Positions 25,401-37,700 of a stretch of 64,000 nt of DNA are shown one piece after another (position 1 is the first letter of the stretch; the number at the start of each line of letters is the position of its first letter). The position numbers and the translations under genes are program-made. Origin of the DNA: Populus alba (lineage: Eukaryota; Streptophyta; Magnoliopsida; Malpighiales; Salicaceae); the NCBI RefSeq assembly GCF_005239225.2, contig NC_133293.1:21933040-21997039 (forward strand), given 5' to 3'. The notes beneath the pieces are model-generated. The model had not been told where the DNA came from and searched no databases. It worked only from the letters and a program-made list of their open reading frames with translations.

Positions 25401-27234
25401 TTTCTACTCCAGCTCATGTTTTCCAATATATTTTTTATGTGCTTGTTTAAGTCTTCTCATTTCATTCACTTTAAAGATGCTGATTTATACACCTTTTTCA
25501 TCTGTTAATATGTTGAAGTTTAAACAGAGAGGACATGCCCCATCCATCGAAAAGGAAATGGTTTCTGCTAGTGACGAGGATGCTATTGCAGACTTAATGG
25601 AACAGCATGATCAATTTGTCAGCTCTATGCAGTCTCGTTCTGCCAAGTTACAGGTGACTTAGCTGGATGAGTGAGTGTACGTGCGTGACAAGTGTAGACA
25701 TAAACGTAATATTTTGCCCATTCAAGGGCAGGGGAGAGCTGGTGACAGAAAACATCAGTGTCTTTGTTTTGGCATTTCTTGACATAATTCCACATGAGAG
25801 ATGGAGATATATTCATTACCAATAAAGTAACTATGCATGTTTATGAATGCAAGTACCTCAAATTGCAACTGTAATTTGTTTCTGTCCCTAACTGATAAAT
25901 TGCCTTTTAGCATCTCCATAATTTTTTTTATTCTTATCATAATGATGGATTCAATCAGAGCACCCTCCCAAATTGCTGGTTATAAGGTCCTATCTGTACT
26001 TGCTTTATCCCTTCCACCTGCAAGTTAGTTGTCACAATCTAGTTATTACTTTCTCATTGATATGGTAGCAACGAACAGATGCAACGGTGTAACCTGTTTT
26101 CTGCAAGAAATACACAGCATTGGCCCAGAAGATTCTTTGGTTTTGGGGCCATCTCTATCTTTTGTAACATATGAGAACTTAGAAACTGCATGCTACATTT
26201 ATTCTCCATTTAGCCATCACGTGCCTCCCCTTTTTTGTTTTTTCTCCCTTTTGTACTTCTGTTAATATGTTTGCATCCAGCTAGCTGCTGTTGAAAGGTT
26301 GGTGAAACTTTTGTATGATTTCCTGTAGGTTGTGTATAGATACTGGGAGAGAAATGATGTAAAGGGGGCCATTGGTGCAATGGAGAAGATGGCTGACCAT
26401 GCTGTGAGTTCCGTTTTCCCTCCTCTTTTCTCACTGTATTTAATAAGCATACTTGGATACTACAGTTTCTTTTAACATTCATTCTTAACCTTTAGTTTCT
26501 TTCCATATGCTGTGACTCGCAGGTCATTGCTGATGTAATCAGTATTGTGGCAGATAAAATTGACAATGTCACATTGGATATATGCACATGTCTCCTGCCT
26601 CTTCTTACTAACCTGCTTGAAAGTGACATGGATAGGTAGGTTGTGCTTTGTAATACCTGTCGGTTAATCAACTTACAGCTGTTGGTCTGTGTTTTCCATC
26701 ATAAGAAAATGTAGTTTCCAGCGGGCAGCACCAAGTGTTGGTAATTTTCAAAAGAAAGTGCCAATAGCGAGGATTCATTGCTAAACTATCTTGTATTTAG
26801 GCACTCAAGCATTTCACTGGACATGCTGCTGAAGCTGGTCAGGACATTTGGTTCGATGATCTATTCGGCTCTATCAGCATCAACATCTGTTGGTGTGGAC
26901 ATTGAAGCAGAGCAAAGGTGTGCACCTTTTGTAATGTTTGCAATTGCTTTTTCTACGCGCACAACAAAAATTGCTTTGAGACGCTGCTTATGTGGTTCAC
27001 AGGTTGGAACGTTGCAATATCTGCTTTGTAGAGCTTGAGAAAGTCAAGCGTTGCCTGCTTACCCTTACAAGGTAGCTTCAATTTTCTTAGCTGGCTTGAC
27101 AACTGCTGCTTTGGTATCCCAGTGTACTGTGTCTGGATTCTTTTATTCTACTCTCTGTTTTGTTCAATAGGAAAGGTGGTTCGGTTGCGAAGTACGCCCA
27201 GGAGCTAAATCTAGCTCTTCAAGAAGTATCCTGA
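19414..27234 (+). CDS. KTN80: Katanin p80 WD40 subunit (KTN80)
   Basis: This regulatory subunit targets the katanin p60 ATPase to microtubule nucleation and crossover sites in the cell cortex, where microtubules are severed. Seventeen exons join in frame: 19414-19441, 19697-19827, 19927-20044, 20170-20396, 20869-20971, 21514-21584, 21695-21769, 21853-22084, 22245-22760, 24357-24416, 24494-24615, 25528-25653, 26329-26403, 26523-26635, 26801-26917, 27003-27071, 27171-27234. This gives 748 residues. WD repeat ends are visible: [36 protein letters not shown] and [10 protein letters not shown], within residues 1-300. A long variable linker follows in exon 9. The C-terminal con80 domain (from about residue 562, [11 protein letters not shown]) binds p60. 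The 60-bp exon 10 is the least certain, chosen because it alone keeps the frame. The 1.6-kb intron before it could hide an alternative exon. Confidence 0.92.
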
Positions 27235-28515
27235 CCAAACACCGTTTCTTCTGAGGGGCGACTGTGAATGTTGTTTTTAGCCTACATGGATTGGATTATG
27301 ATTTCTTTATGGGAGGAGCAGAGTGTGCATTTGTAGGAGTTTTCCGCCTTGGTTGGCCCCAGACATCCATGTACCGCTGATTCTATCTTATTTACTACTG
27401 AAACTTGAAAGCTAACATAGGTGCATCTCCATCTGCCATCGGTTGCTGCAGCCCTGACAGTCTTCAATGTGGAAAAGGATTTACCCACTCAACATGTAGG
27501 AAACAGATTGTAACCTTGGCACTATATCAATTCATTCTTTTTTGAATACCTATCGAAAGAGGAAATAGAGCAAACTGGTTTTAAGTGTGTACGAATCGCC
27601 GCCTCCGTTACCACCGCTTTTGTTCTCCTTTTCTTTTCAAACTGAACAGCATGTTCTGTTTCGGCCTTTTGTGTACGCGGCTGTTTTGGACTTTATCTAC
27701 AGCTGGCCTAGCCAGTTGCACGAGTAAAGGCCCTGCCAGGGGCCCAGAAGCTCCCATATGGGTGCTGGACCAACATGCCCTGTTACGAAAGCCTAACTTC
27801 AGAGGCCTGCTGGCTAACAAAACCAGCAATTAAACAGCGTAAGCTTCAAAGAATCACGCAGCGAGATCAGTAACCGATGCATACAAATTAAAATAAATTA
27901 GAATTAGAATTATTAAGACAAAAAAAAAACTAAAAGAGGTCAGATATGTACTGTGTATTATGAGGTATTTTACCGTGGACTTTAACAGTGTACTTGTGAT
28001 TTTTCCCTTGCTCTGGAAAGCTTGATTGTTTTGGAAGGTTATCATTTGTTATTCTTTTTTTTTTTTGGTACCTTTTTTACGTTCCTACCGCGTATTATAT
28101 TCCTCTTTTTTCGTTTGACTTATTGCACCAGAAACACAGCTTTCACTCCAGACCTCAGAGGGCCTGGATTTGGTCAAGAAAAACAAATAACCAAGAACCC
28201 TTGATTAGCTTTTGTGGCAAAATAACCAAGAGAGGTTGAGTTGGAGAAGGAACAAAAGCACAGCTTTTACTCCAAGGGCTTCAATCTAGTCAAGAAAAAA
28301 AAACCCAGAACCCTTTATTAGCTTTTATAGCAAAATAATTGAGAGAGGCTGAGTTGAAGGAGAGTAAGATGCAGAGACAAGCAGATCCTTAGGTTTGGGT
28401 TTGATCAGTAGAGACTCAAGAGGGCTTGAATCTTTCTTCCTCTTCTACTGCAACCAGGTGCTATGAGTTAAAAAAAAATATATTTTTCATTATGCATCTT
28501 CATCTCCTTCGACCA
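27235..28515. other. Intergenic DNA after KTN80
   Basis: The first part is probably the KTN80 3' untranslated region. The interval 28130-28420 holds an imperfect duplication: the phrase CACAGCTTT(C/T)ACTCCA, then CAAGAA, then AACCCTT(G/T)ATTAGCTTTT, occurs at about 28135-28215 and again at 28259-28330. No gene is supported. Confidence 0.45.
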
Positions 28516-28520
28516 GGTTC

Positions 28521-28956
28521 TGTGAAGCCAGCTAGCTTGCTAGCTAGCAAGCACCAATTGGTGTCACTTGCCCACTTGCTATTTCCACTTGTGCATTGTC
28601 TTTTGCATGGATGCTTGCCTATAAATAAGCAATGCATCCAAGCTTATTAAATGCACCCCAATAAAAAAATAAGAGAGAGCAAGAGGAGAATGAGAGAGGG
28701 AAAGTGATCCTATAATTTTATGAGATATTTGTGAGAGAGTAAGTGAGGTGTTTTCTTCTAATAATAGAGAGATTTCAGTTGTTCTTCTATTATTATAGAG
28801 AGGTTGTAATTCCCACATTATTTAGTAAAATCCTTCTATATTTGCTTGTGGACGTAGCTCAATTGGGTGAACCACGTAAATTCTTGTGTGTCATTTCTCA
28901 TTTTATCCTATCCTTTACATTTTATCTTGTCGGGTTTGCATGCCAGTACCCTAACA
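28521..28956 (+). mobile_element. Solo LTR, Ty1-copia type
   Basis: The 436-bp segment starts TGTGAAG and ends CTAACA, so it has the TG...CA ends of an LTR. It is bounded by an exact 5-bp target duplication GGTTC at 28516-28520 and 28957-28961. Inside are a TATA-like CTATAAATAAGC (28619-28630) and the U5 phrase GTGGACGTAGCTCAATTGGG, which I know from copia-type LTRs. There is no internal domain or second LTR nearby, so it is a solo LTR left by recombination between two LTRs. The strand is set by the TATA and U5 order. Confidence 0.9.
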
Positions 28957-28961
28957 GGTTC

Positions 28962-29533
28962 AACTAAAGAGGCTTGAATAAAAGATCAAAAGCCAAGTTG
29001 TTTCTTCAGATTTCCATCTTGAAGTAATTTGATTTTTTTTATGTTGTTGATTTTAAGATTTCACCAAGGGTTTCTTTCTTTTTAGGTTTTGAAAATTTAC
29101 AGCCTTTTTTTTTTGTCTGTTGTAATCATTATTATTATTATTATCTGATTGGTTGATTGATTTGGTTAGGTTCTGTTGTGATTTTGTGTCTTTCGTCCCA
29201 TGTTGATCTATTTTGCTTGGGCCCTTGGGCTTGATAATCCATTTTGAGAGCTGGTCCAGTTTGGAAACAGTTATCCTGTATTGAGAATTAGAGCTTGATT
29301 CATATGTTCCCCCAGATGCAATATGAGTTTCATGCTTTTTTTTTTTTTTTAAAAAAATAAATTCATGAATTTTCTTTGGATTTTTACAAGTCTGTTGTCT
29401 CTATGTTCTTCTAACTGTGGCTTTTCTTAATAATAAAAAATAAAAAATCAAAGGCATAAGAAGCATCATTGCTTGATTTAGTGGCTTAGTCAACCAGGAC
29501 AAATCATATGCTTGACATTCATAATCAATCTCA
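28962..29533. other. Intergenic DNA between solo LTR and MITE
   Basis: The stretch is AT-rich with poly(T) and poly(A) runs (29101-29117, 29337-29360) and a (TTA)n run near 29130. No gene is supported. Confidence 0.4.
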
Positions 29534-30507
29534 GGCTCCGTTTGTTTGCAGGAAAGTGAATTCCGGAGAAAGTGAATTCCTGGAAAGTAAATTCCGGGAA
29601 AGTATTTTTCGATGTTTGGTAGTGTTATGGAAAATGAACTGGAAAATACTTTCCAGTGTTTGGTTATGTCATGGAAAATGAGCTGGAAAATAACTTATTA
29701 ATATTTTATTTTTCTCAAGTTTATTAAAATAATGAGGAACAAATCTTACAAATTAAAAAGTTGAATGAGAATGAAATTGAAAAAAAAAAAATATAATTTC
29801 ATAAATTATCTCAAATAAAACAAATAATAATCAAAATAATAGGGATCAAATCTAAAAAATTAAAAAAAAATGAAAAATGAAGAAATTAAAATAATAATAA
29901 TCAACATTTCATAAATTATTTCAAATAAAATAAGTAACAATCACAAGAATGAGGATCAAATTTGATAAATAAAAAATTTCAATAAAAAAATGATAAGAAA
30001 AAAGCAAATAACAATTATAAAAACAAGGACCAAAGTTAATATAAAAATAAAATTTTAAGAGATGAAATTGAAAAATAAATATTCAAAACAAAATATATAT
30101 AGCAATCAAAAGTTTGAGGATCAAATTTGATATAATCAGCAAATAATGACATTTCTAAATTTTTCACAACTTTCGGAAAATGTTTTCCCCTCAAATTTTT
30201 CAGGAAAACACTTTCCTGAAAACCAAGCTAAATTTTCCTTTTACTGGAAAGTGTTTTCCATTGACCAACTTTCCTACTGGCAAACAAACACAAGAAAGTT
30301 TGGAAAGTGCTTTCCCGGAAACCATTTTCCGGAAAACACTTTCCTGAAAACCAAGTCAATTTTTTTTTTTGACTAAAATTGACCGGAAAGTGTTTTCCGC
30401 TGACCGAAAATTGTTTTCCGTTGACCAACTTTCCTAATGACAAACAAACACAGGAAAGTTTGGAAAATGGTTTCCCGGAAACTACTTTCCGGGAAACAAA
30501 CAAGGCC
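29534..30507. mobile_element. Harbinger-like MITE / non-autonomous DNA transposon
   Basis: The left end GGCTCCGTTTGTTTG is matched, with a few mismatches, by the complement of the right end, GGCCTTGTTTGTTTC. A 3-bp direct repeat TCA flanks it (29531-29533 and 30508-30510), fitting the PIF/Harbinger TNA target rule. The last 350 bp carry many copies of GGAAAGTGTTTTCC-type palindromic words that would fold strongly. The AT-rich middle (GGATCAAATTTGATA...) resembles 42830-43215 and 45225-45800. No transposase is encoded. Confidence 0.75.
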
Positions 30508-31194
30508 TCAGTTGCATGGCATTTAGCTGGCAAATTGGACAACCACCTCCGCGGGGTGACTGTGACCCAACTTTACTTCTTAACCGGGATCAAAGCTATC
30601 TATGAACTACGTTCTAATATCATGTTAAAGATTTGCTACATGTCACAATATAAAGTAACCAATCGAGATTAGCCTTCAAAACAATATAGCGGACGGATTG
30701 CATGGCCTCAATAAGTTCCTCGTCTTAAAAGTTATAATGCCAGTAAAATGCAAGAAATTTCACATCACCACAAAAGTTGGAGTAATATTACTGGTAAACA
30801 GTAACAAACAGGCAACTGGCCTCTGAAACATATCTGGTGCTTCGACACCAAATCCAAAACATATGAACAGCCTCCATAAGAATGCTAAGAGAATAAGTCC
30901 ACAGCTCATTCCATTGAGAAAACTATGTTTCAGCGGATCTTCAATTCAAAGAAAAATGCAAAACATGAAGATGAAAGAAATGGCAGGGCAGAGGTCTACG
31001 AAAGATCCAAAAGCCACAGTACAAATATTTAATAGATCTTCAGTTCAATCAGAGCCATACTAGTGATCGTTAATTCTATCAGAGCTGTACAATAGCAAAC
31101 AGCTTTTAATTGAAAATTGTCACAAGCTAGATAAAGCAAATCATCAAATTTGATTACATGCAATAGAAGAATCAAAACAGCGTATGGCAAGTTT

Positions 31195-31410
31195 GGTGTA
31201 ACTTTAGTGTTAGAAAGTGTGATAAAGATTATTTTTTAAAATACTTTTTATTTCAAAACATATTAAAATAATATTTTTTTATTTTTAAAAAATTATTTTT
31301 AACATTAATACATTAAAATAATCTGAAAATATCAAAAACATATTAATTTAAAGTAAAATAAAAAATAAAAAAATTTCAAAAAAATTTTCCGACCACACTA
31401 CCAAGCAAAT
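31195..31410. repeat. AT-rich MITE-like dispersed repeat
   Basis: The stretch begins TTGGTGTAACTTTAGTGTTAG, has the AT-rich core with ATTAATACATTAAAATAATCTG, and ends CCGACCACACTACCAAGCAAA. It has the same layout and end motif as the copies at 126-340 and 44170-44405. Confidence 0.5.
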
Positions 31411-32273
31411 GCTCTGCATTGCATATGTATTATTGCATGGGTATAATATATGACTGCCTCCTTATTATACCAGATGAAGCAAAAACACACATCCTAGTCA
31501 GTGTTCCATGATTTCCTGGACTTTCCTTTCTACTCTATGGTCCTAAAAAATTGGGAACACCCTTCACCATTTCCTATATTCTATCAATTCCCTGCTGTCA
31601 TCTTCCAAAGATAACCAACCAACATTGAGCATTGAGATCCCACTAGAGGGCGAGATACAATAAGGAGCAACCTCAAGATAAACTAACTAGAGGAACAAGT
31701 GCCCAAAGAGAAGTCAGAAACGAAGTGGATTGAAACCCTAGCACATCTGCCAACGTATTGAAATGCATCTCCAAAAATGAGCGCTTTGTCAGGAAGAGCA
31801 ACCCTATGGGTCTGTGCAGGAAGGACTGGCTGGGGGAGGATGAATAGGGTAAAATGAAAGGATGGATGTTAACCCATCCATCTAATTGTTTGACTAACTA
31901 TGGAGGGAAGGATAAAAGGCAATCCTTTGGAAAGAATAGAGGGATCCTTCCAAACCTTGGGTCCTAGCCCTTCTTTCCAAACAAAAGGAACACCCCATCC
32001 TTCACTTCTCATCCCTCTCTCCTTATCCACCCCTCCCTCAATGCCCTCCAGCCAATCACACCCTATAAGTTGGGAATATAAGAGCTCCACCATTTCAAGC
32101 GCTAGCTTAGAATTGATCCTAACTACAATCACAGAAGCCTGTATATATAGGCAAAATAGATCAGATGTAGCACTGCAGTTGCGAATTTTAAAGAAGAAAC
32201 GCCCCCTCAAAATAGCATGTAAACAAGCAAAGAAAGGAAATTCCAGATAATAAGATTGTTAAATTGAAAGAAA

Positions 32274-32365
32274 GAGGAATGGCGATGACGATGACGATTG
32301 TGAAGTGATAAACAAGTAAGAGGAATGGCGATGACGATGACGATTGTGAAGTGATAAACAAGTAA
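32274..32365. repeat. 46-bp perfect tandem duplication
   Basis: A 46-bp unit beginning GAGGAATGGCGATGACGATG is present twice head to tail, at 32274-32319 and 32320-32365. It lies 175 bp downstream of the FTRA stop codon and may be transcribed as part of its 3' untranslated region. Confidence 0.9.
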
Positions 32366-32539
32366 AACTGATTGGATTGAAGAACATATGTATATACACA
32401 CCATTCATATTATAACAACAACATACATATTTTATTATGAAAATAAAAGGAAGAGCAAAGAGAGGTATTTGCCTGCCTGCCTGCCTACATTGGATGATGA
32501 TTGAGATATAAGAAGGCAGGGAAATGAGGATAGGATAGT

Positions 32540-33094
32540 TCAATCAAGGAATTCCAACTCATCCTCTCTGAGATGAGCAAAGAACTTGACTCCTCCTGAA
32601 TGGACAAACTGAATCTTGTAAGGAAGATTAGCTGAAACTCGCCTCCCCTTCCACAGGTTCACGTACTGCTTCACCTCACCTTCCAATCCACACAGATCCA
32701 ATTCCTCCGCCACTCGAGGCACGTGGTAAACCTTCACCGGAACCTTCACCCTAACCTTCGCTCCAATCTTCTTCTTCGCTTCCTCTTCCTCATCTTCTGT
32801 CACCATGGTTGCGTAATTGGTGGACCGTAAAGCCACCGAGCATGAAACTAGTGTTTTTCTTCTTCCTTTGCTACTGGTACTACTTGCTGCTGCTGTAGAG
32901 GAAGATGAAGATGTAGATGCTACTGTGGCAGTGCAAGTAGGAGTAATAATTGAGTAGTAGCAGCAGTTACGCCTTGGATTTGGTGAAAATAAGGCATTGG
33001 ATTTGAATTTGAATTTGGTGATATCTGTGCAAGGGAAAGCCGAACAGGCTGCGGCTGCGGCGGCCCCCGACGATAACGCTCCACTCGTGCCCAT
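32540..33094 (-). CDS. FTRA: Ferredoxin-thioredoxin reductase, variable chain (FTR-A)
   Basis: This is the small non-catalytic subunit of the plastid ferredoxin-thioredoxin reductase. It clamps the catalytic Fe-S subunit so that electrons pass from ferredoxin to thioredoxins in the light. The gene is a single exon of 184 codons, as is usual for plant FTRA. The first ~100 residues are Ala/Ser/Thr-rich (a run of Ser at about 62-66) and poor in acidic residues, typical of a chloroplast transit peptide. The mature barrel starts near residue 110 (GAKVRVKVPVKVYHVP) and includes LEGEVKQYVNLWKGRRVSAN, then PYKIQFV, ending HLREDELEFLD. A run of acidic residues (EDEEEEA) precedes it. It lies between KTN80 and LCBK1, the order remembered for Arabidopsis At5g23430-23450. 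Confidence 0.95.
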   Translation of the reverse strand: MGTSGALSSGAAAAAACSAFPCTDITKFKFKSNALFSPNPRRNCCYYSIITPTCTATVASTSSSSSTAAASSTSSKGRRKTLVSCSVALRSTNYATMVTEDEEEEAKKKIGAKVRVKVPVKVYHVPRVAEELDLCGLEGEVKQYVNLWKGRRVSANLPYKIQFVHSGGVKFFAHLREDELEFLD

Positions 33095-34769
33095 CGCGCT
33101 CCGTCTAGTCTAAATGGGTAAATCTAGTTCCCTCTCTTGTTTCTATTCTATTTCAATTTTGGAGCACTACCACACATCCAGTCCAGTCGGATATTGTTTG
33201 ATTTATATATTTTTCGTCCTCAATCCCTACCTATCGATCTATGCCTAATTTCTATCTCCTCTCTTTTACCTCTCGGATTTTTACTACTACTATTTAACGT
33301 TTTTTTAATTACTGTTACTTATTCTCTCTCTCTGATAATACCCTAATTTATTATAATAATAACAAAAAGCGAATGCAGTAAGTAAGGGGACTCTTCGATT
33401 CTTCACTACTCCTCCTTCCTCAGTTTCATTATTTTCAAAAAACTAAAGTATTCTATTAATTCACCTAAAGCCGAGAGAGTTTGACATTTTCCTTTTTACT
33501 ATTAATTTTGTTAATAAACACAGTGAGTAAACTCTTTTAATTATAAGGATAAAATAATAATTAATAAATAAATTGTCGGCCTGTAAAGATAGAAAATGAT
33601 TCAAACGAAGTATCCACGAAAACGTGGCATGACATCAGTGGGAGCGGAGGGATCAAGAACCAGAGGTGGACTGCCCTCCTCCAATATTTTATGGATAGCA
33701 AGCAGCACGTACGTTGTTGTTATCTCCAAACTACGCTTTCATGTTTTGATATTATTTCTTATCATAACATTCAAAAATCTATCGTAACGGATAATCAGTA
33801 TGAGAATGATAGGTTTTAAATCCAAATATAAATAGTAAACTCTCAATTATTTAAACATGATGAGCAGTATTTAGATGGTGTTTGGAAGTGCTTTACAAAA
33901 GCGTTCCGAAAAAATTTAAAATTTTTTTATTTTTTGTTTTAAATTAACATGTTTTTAATGTTTTTAAATATTTTGATGTGTTAATCTTAAAAATAATTTT
34001 TTAAAAATAAAAAAACATTATTAACATGCTTTTCTAAGTGAAAAATACTTTGAAAATCAACAGCAACTACAGTTAAAATTAAAAAATACATGATGCATGA
34101 AAGCAATCTTCATGGCTTCATCCACTTGTTTTTTCAAACTTGGATTCACTTGAATACATGGTTCTTTCCTTTCGCTTTGCTGAAAGTAACACACTCACAC
34201 ACATCTATCAGTCTTTCTCTTAACCCAGATCAGCTTAGTCACCAAGCCAGTCCGGTTTAATAACTATAATTTAAATTTACCTTTTTTCAACCGTCCCAAA
34301 AAACAAAGCACACCCTCCTATCCGGATGTGAACACGGAGAGGCACTGCGCACAGAAAGCAATCTGACAAATGGGAGTGGAAAGAGAACCAAATGCTTTAC
34401 AATACACAATGACATGAACAATTTCGGTTATAATCACAGAAGAAAGGGAATGGTGTTTTCCAATACAAGAAGCACCTCATGCCAACAAAAGAAAGGGGGC
34501 AGGGTATATGGGCAAACTAAAAGGACATAATAAAATAAACAAGCAGCAACTAATACACATAACCGCACAAAAAATTTACAGGGATCTCAAATGACTCAAT
34601 GGTGATGGGGCTTCAAATGAAAAAAAAAATAATTAAAAAAAGATGAAAAAAGGGCCACAATTTTTTCTTCTCTGGTTCCAGGATCTATGCATATATCAAA
34701 ACCACAACTCGCAAAGAGAGTGAAGTCCCCTTTTCTTTCAAAGAAATGTAGAGCGAGGCCTCATGATTG
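33095..34769. other. Intergenic DNA between FTRA and LCBK1
   Basis: The left part is the FTRA promoter side, pyrimidine-rich on the plus strand. An AT-rich MITE-like copy lies at about 33870-34080. The right part, 34350-34769, is probably the LCBK1 3' untranslated region. No other gene is supported. Confidence 0.45.
33870..34080. repeat. AT-rich MITE-like dispersed repeat
   Basis: The stretch begins AGATGGTGTTTGGAAGTGCT, carries GCGTTCCGAAAAAATTTAAA and the ATTTTGATGTGTTAATC core, and ends CTTTGAAAATCAACAGCAAC. It belongs with the copies at 126-340 and 44170-44405, in either orientation. Confidence 0.5.
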
Positions 34770-37700
34770 TTACACGGGATGGTTTGGGGACCGGCCAATG
34801 AGTCTGCACTGCTCTGGCAGCAAAGAAGATATTACCTGCCCATTAAGTTGAAAGAGCTCACCATCAATTCCACAACCATTGTGTGCATGCTTCCCCGCTT
34901 TTATCTTCACAGATTTTACCTGCAGAAGTTTAAACTAGATGGTGTCAAGACAACTTAATTCATTTATGATGACCCTTGCTGCCTACTAAAACATGCAGCA
35001 CCCAATGTGGTGCATTTCTTGTATATGCACATGAATGCTTGAAAACACCCGCTACCCCTCTGCATCTCTGAGCAGGATTGCCTACATAGTCAGGTCAAAT
35101 ATTGGCAAGCAGCCTTTTGATAAAACTCACATGTTGGTTAAAAAAAACAAAATTCAGCCGAGCCCAGTATGTATGATATAGCTCCAAAAACACTAATCAA
35201 CTTGATGATTGGTGTTTCAGACACTGCTCTTAAAAGAACAACTTGAATAACAGATCCTATAAAAACTCCAAAATAACAACAATGTGAACAAACTGGCAGG
35301 GCAGTGTAACACGCAGTTCTGATCTCAAATAAGAGCATTGGATGAACCCAGCAACAAAGAACAGCAATGGACAAGCATAGCCAACATAAAAAACCAAGAT
35401 TCAAACTAGAAATTTTTTCAGTCATCTAAAGTCCCCAGGAAATTCAATTAAGATGCCAAAATTCATACTAACATCATTAACAACCATAATGCAATTACCT
35501 AGACTCAATTTGCTGCTTCATTTCATGAATGCAAAAGAATCATTAGGGGTACCCGCTCATACCTTAATATATTCAACATATGGGAGAGAAAGATGTTGAC
35601 CCATCTGCAATAGCAAGAAAAATCTCAGTAGCCTCAGTCGCCCACTACCATGAACTAAGAGCATATCCATGGTGTTGTCATCATGCTCGGCCCTCGGTGC
35701 TACCACCTGAGAACTCTGAACAGTTCTGCAAGCATGATTGCAAACCATGATACCAAGAAATTGTCCCTTTCTAATTTCCCATTTATCCTCAAACCTAGGA
35801 ATGGCTTCCTTTTTCATTCCTGCTTCTATATCATCTGATGGCCCTGGCAATTCAATAGGATTTTCAACATCCCAATTAGGTTCAGTATCCCACTTTGGTT
35901 CAGCATCCCAAATTGGACCAGGATCAGATAATGTTGAAGATATATCCTCTCTATCATTTGGTGCGGCATTTCCCCAGGAACATCGAGAAGGATCATGTGT
36001 AGCAGTCAATCCTGTCCATCCTTTATCGGCCCTCGACTTTGATCTAGTCCTTGGCCAGTTTGGAGTTGTTGACAGTGGTAATTGTGGATGAATAACTTCT
36101 GGCTCTGCCATAACATTTGTCCTCCCTGATGACAGGCGTTTTGCTTTTGGATCTAAGCCACGCACATACTCAGATGGTTCAGTGCTAGCACGAGTGCTAC
36201 AGCAGGTTGTATCCAAGTCCCCTCCAGACATTCGACTTGGAGTCATTATTGAGTCGATACTTGATAAACTAGAGGCTCTGGGTATGCCATCTTTGTTAGA
36301 TCTCCTCATCACATCAGTGTACAAGTCTGACATGTCAACTATGTCTCTCTCAGCTGACTGTTTTCCATCCCTGTCCTCTCTTGATGCAGGAAGATATTCC
36401 ACTTCATAGCTGTACTTTGGCAAGCATAAGAACTTGAGAAATCCAGCAACAAAATATCGCAAGGGACCAAAGCGTTTCTGATATTTCTCAGAAAGTTCCA
36501 AAACTACACATGAAATAAGTACAAGTGAATGATAAAAATTTCTATCATGCATATTAAAATTCAAAAAGTATCTCAAGCATCATGTGTCCATTACAGAAAC
36601 TTTTTGTCCAGTCTGTAAAGGTCAAAATATTAAATAATACAACAGCTGGCAAAAGAAACAAAGATCAGCCAATGGCTCATGCTACTCACTAAATTTAACA
36701 GATAACTGGAAAAGTGCAATCCGATCTAGCCTCTAAGTTATAGGATGGGATCACTTATCCTAGACCTTTTAAAATGTATCCTTTCTTTCCATAGCAATTT
36801 CTTATCTCTTTGATAGACTCTCACAATAACAAATCAAAATGTTTACTACCTCTTGGATATTATGAGTCCAGAGCACGTACCAAATATGTCTCAAACATCA
36901 AAGCACGCACCCAGTATTGTTATTACTACAGACATTAAAACAAAGCTTGTGGACATTTGAACAAAAATAGATGTACAAGTGTTGTAACACCAGGACTAAT
37001 AATATCTAATTTTGTTTGCGAGTATAAAGCTCATAAGATTATTTGGTTGCGGCATCAGTAATGATATAAAAAGAACGAAAGGAAAAAATACTTATAAACA
37101 CCACCAAGAATTTTTTAAAACCCAAGGAGGTAGCATTTTGTAGATTTTATAAAGTAATCATGAATATATGATCTGTTGCATCAAATCTCATTGAACTGAA
37201 TTCAATTATATGGTTCCAAAGGCAATAAGCTAAACCTATAAATTTTCAGTTGTTTGAGGATTAATTGCAACATTGTGAACTCACCATCACTGACAAAGCC
37301 ATAATATGAGACAGTCATTCCAAAGTGTATAACACCAGACTGTATCCACTCGACAGCAAAAACATCTGTAGCAGTGAGACCCCCCTGAAACCAACAAAAA
37401 GTACGTCTATGGTGAGCTCACTAGGCATGCCATGAAGTGGAATTTTCACAAATATAGAAATTCATAAGAAAGAACTTCCTTAGACATCACAATTTCAGAC
37501 TTAATGCACCCATGCAGACACTCACGTGCATGTGTGCAGAAAACAGCAGCCTTTCAGTCAATAAGTTTGAAGGTGACACAATTTCTTAACTTGTTTTCTG
37601 AAGCGCAAGGTTTCACAAAAGAGCTTTTAAAGAGAAAGGTAGAGCTTGCTTCACTGACAAAACAAGCAATGATCTTGCAACGTGAAAACTCCAGTTTGAC

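Larger units (their letters stand above)
30511..32539. other. Intergenic DNA with repeat remnants
   Basis: No gene is supported. It contains an AT-rich MITE-like copy (31195-31410) and a short tandem duplication (32274-32365). The right part, near 32400-32539, is probably the FTRA 3' untranslated region. Confidence 0.4.

Noticed and set aside
28850..28895. tRNA-like start (GTGGACGTAGCTCAATTGGG)
   Set aside because: It looks like a tRNA D-arm but has no anticodon or T-arm in place, and lies in the U5 part of the solo LTR.
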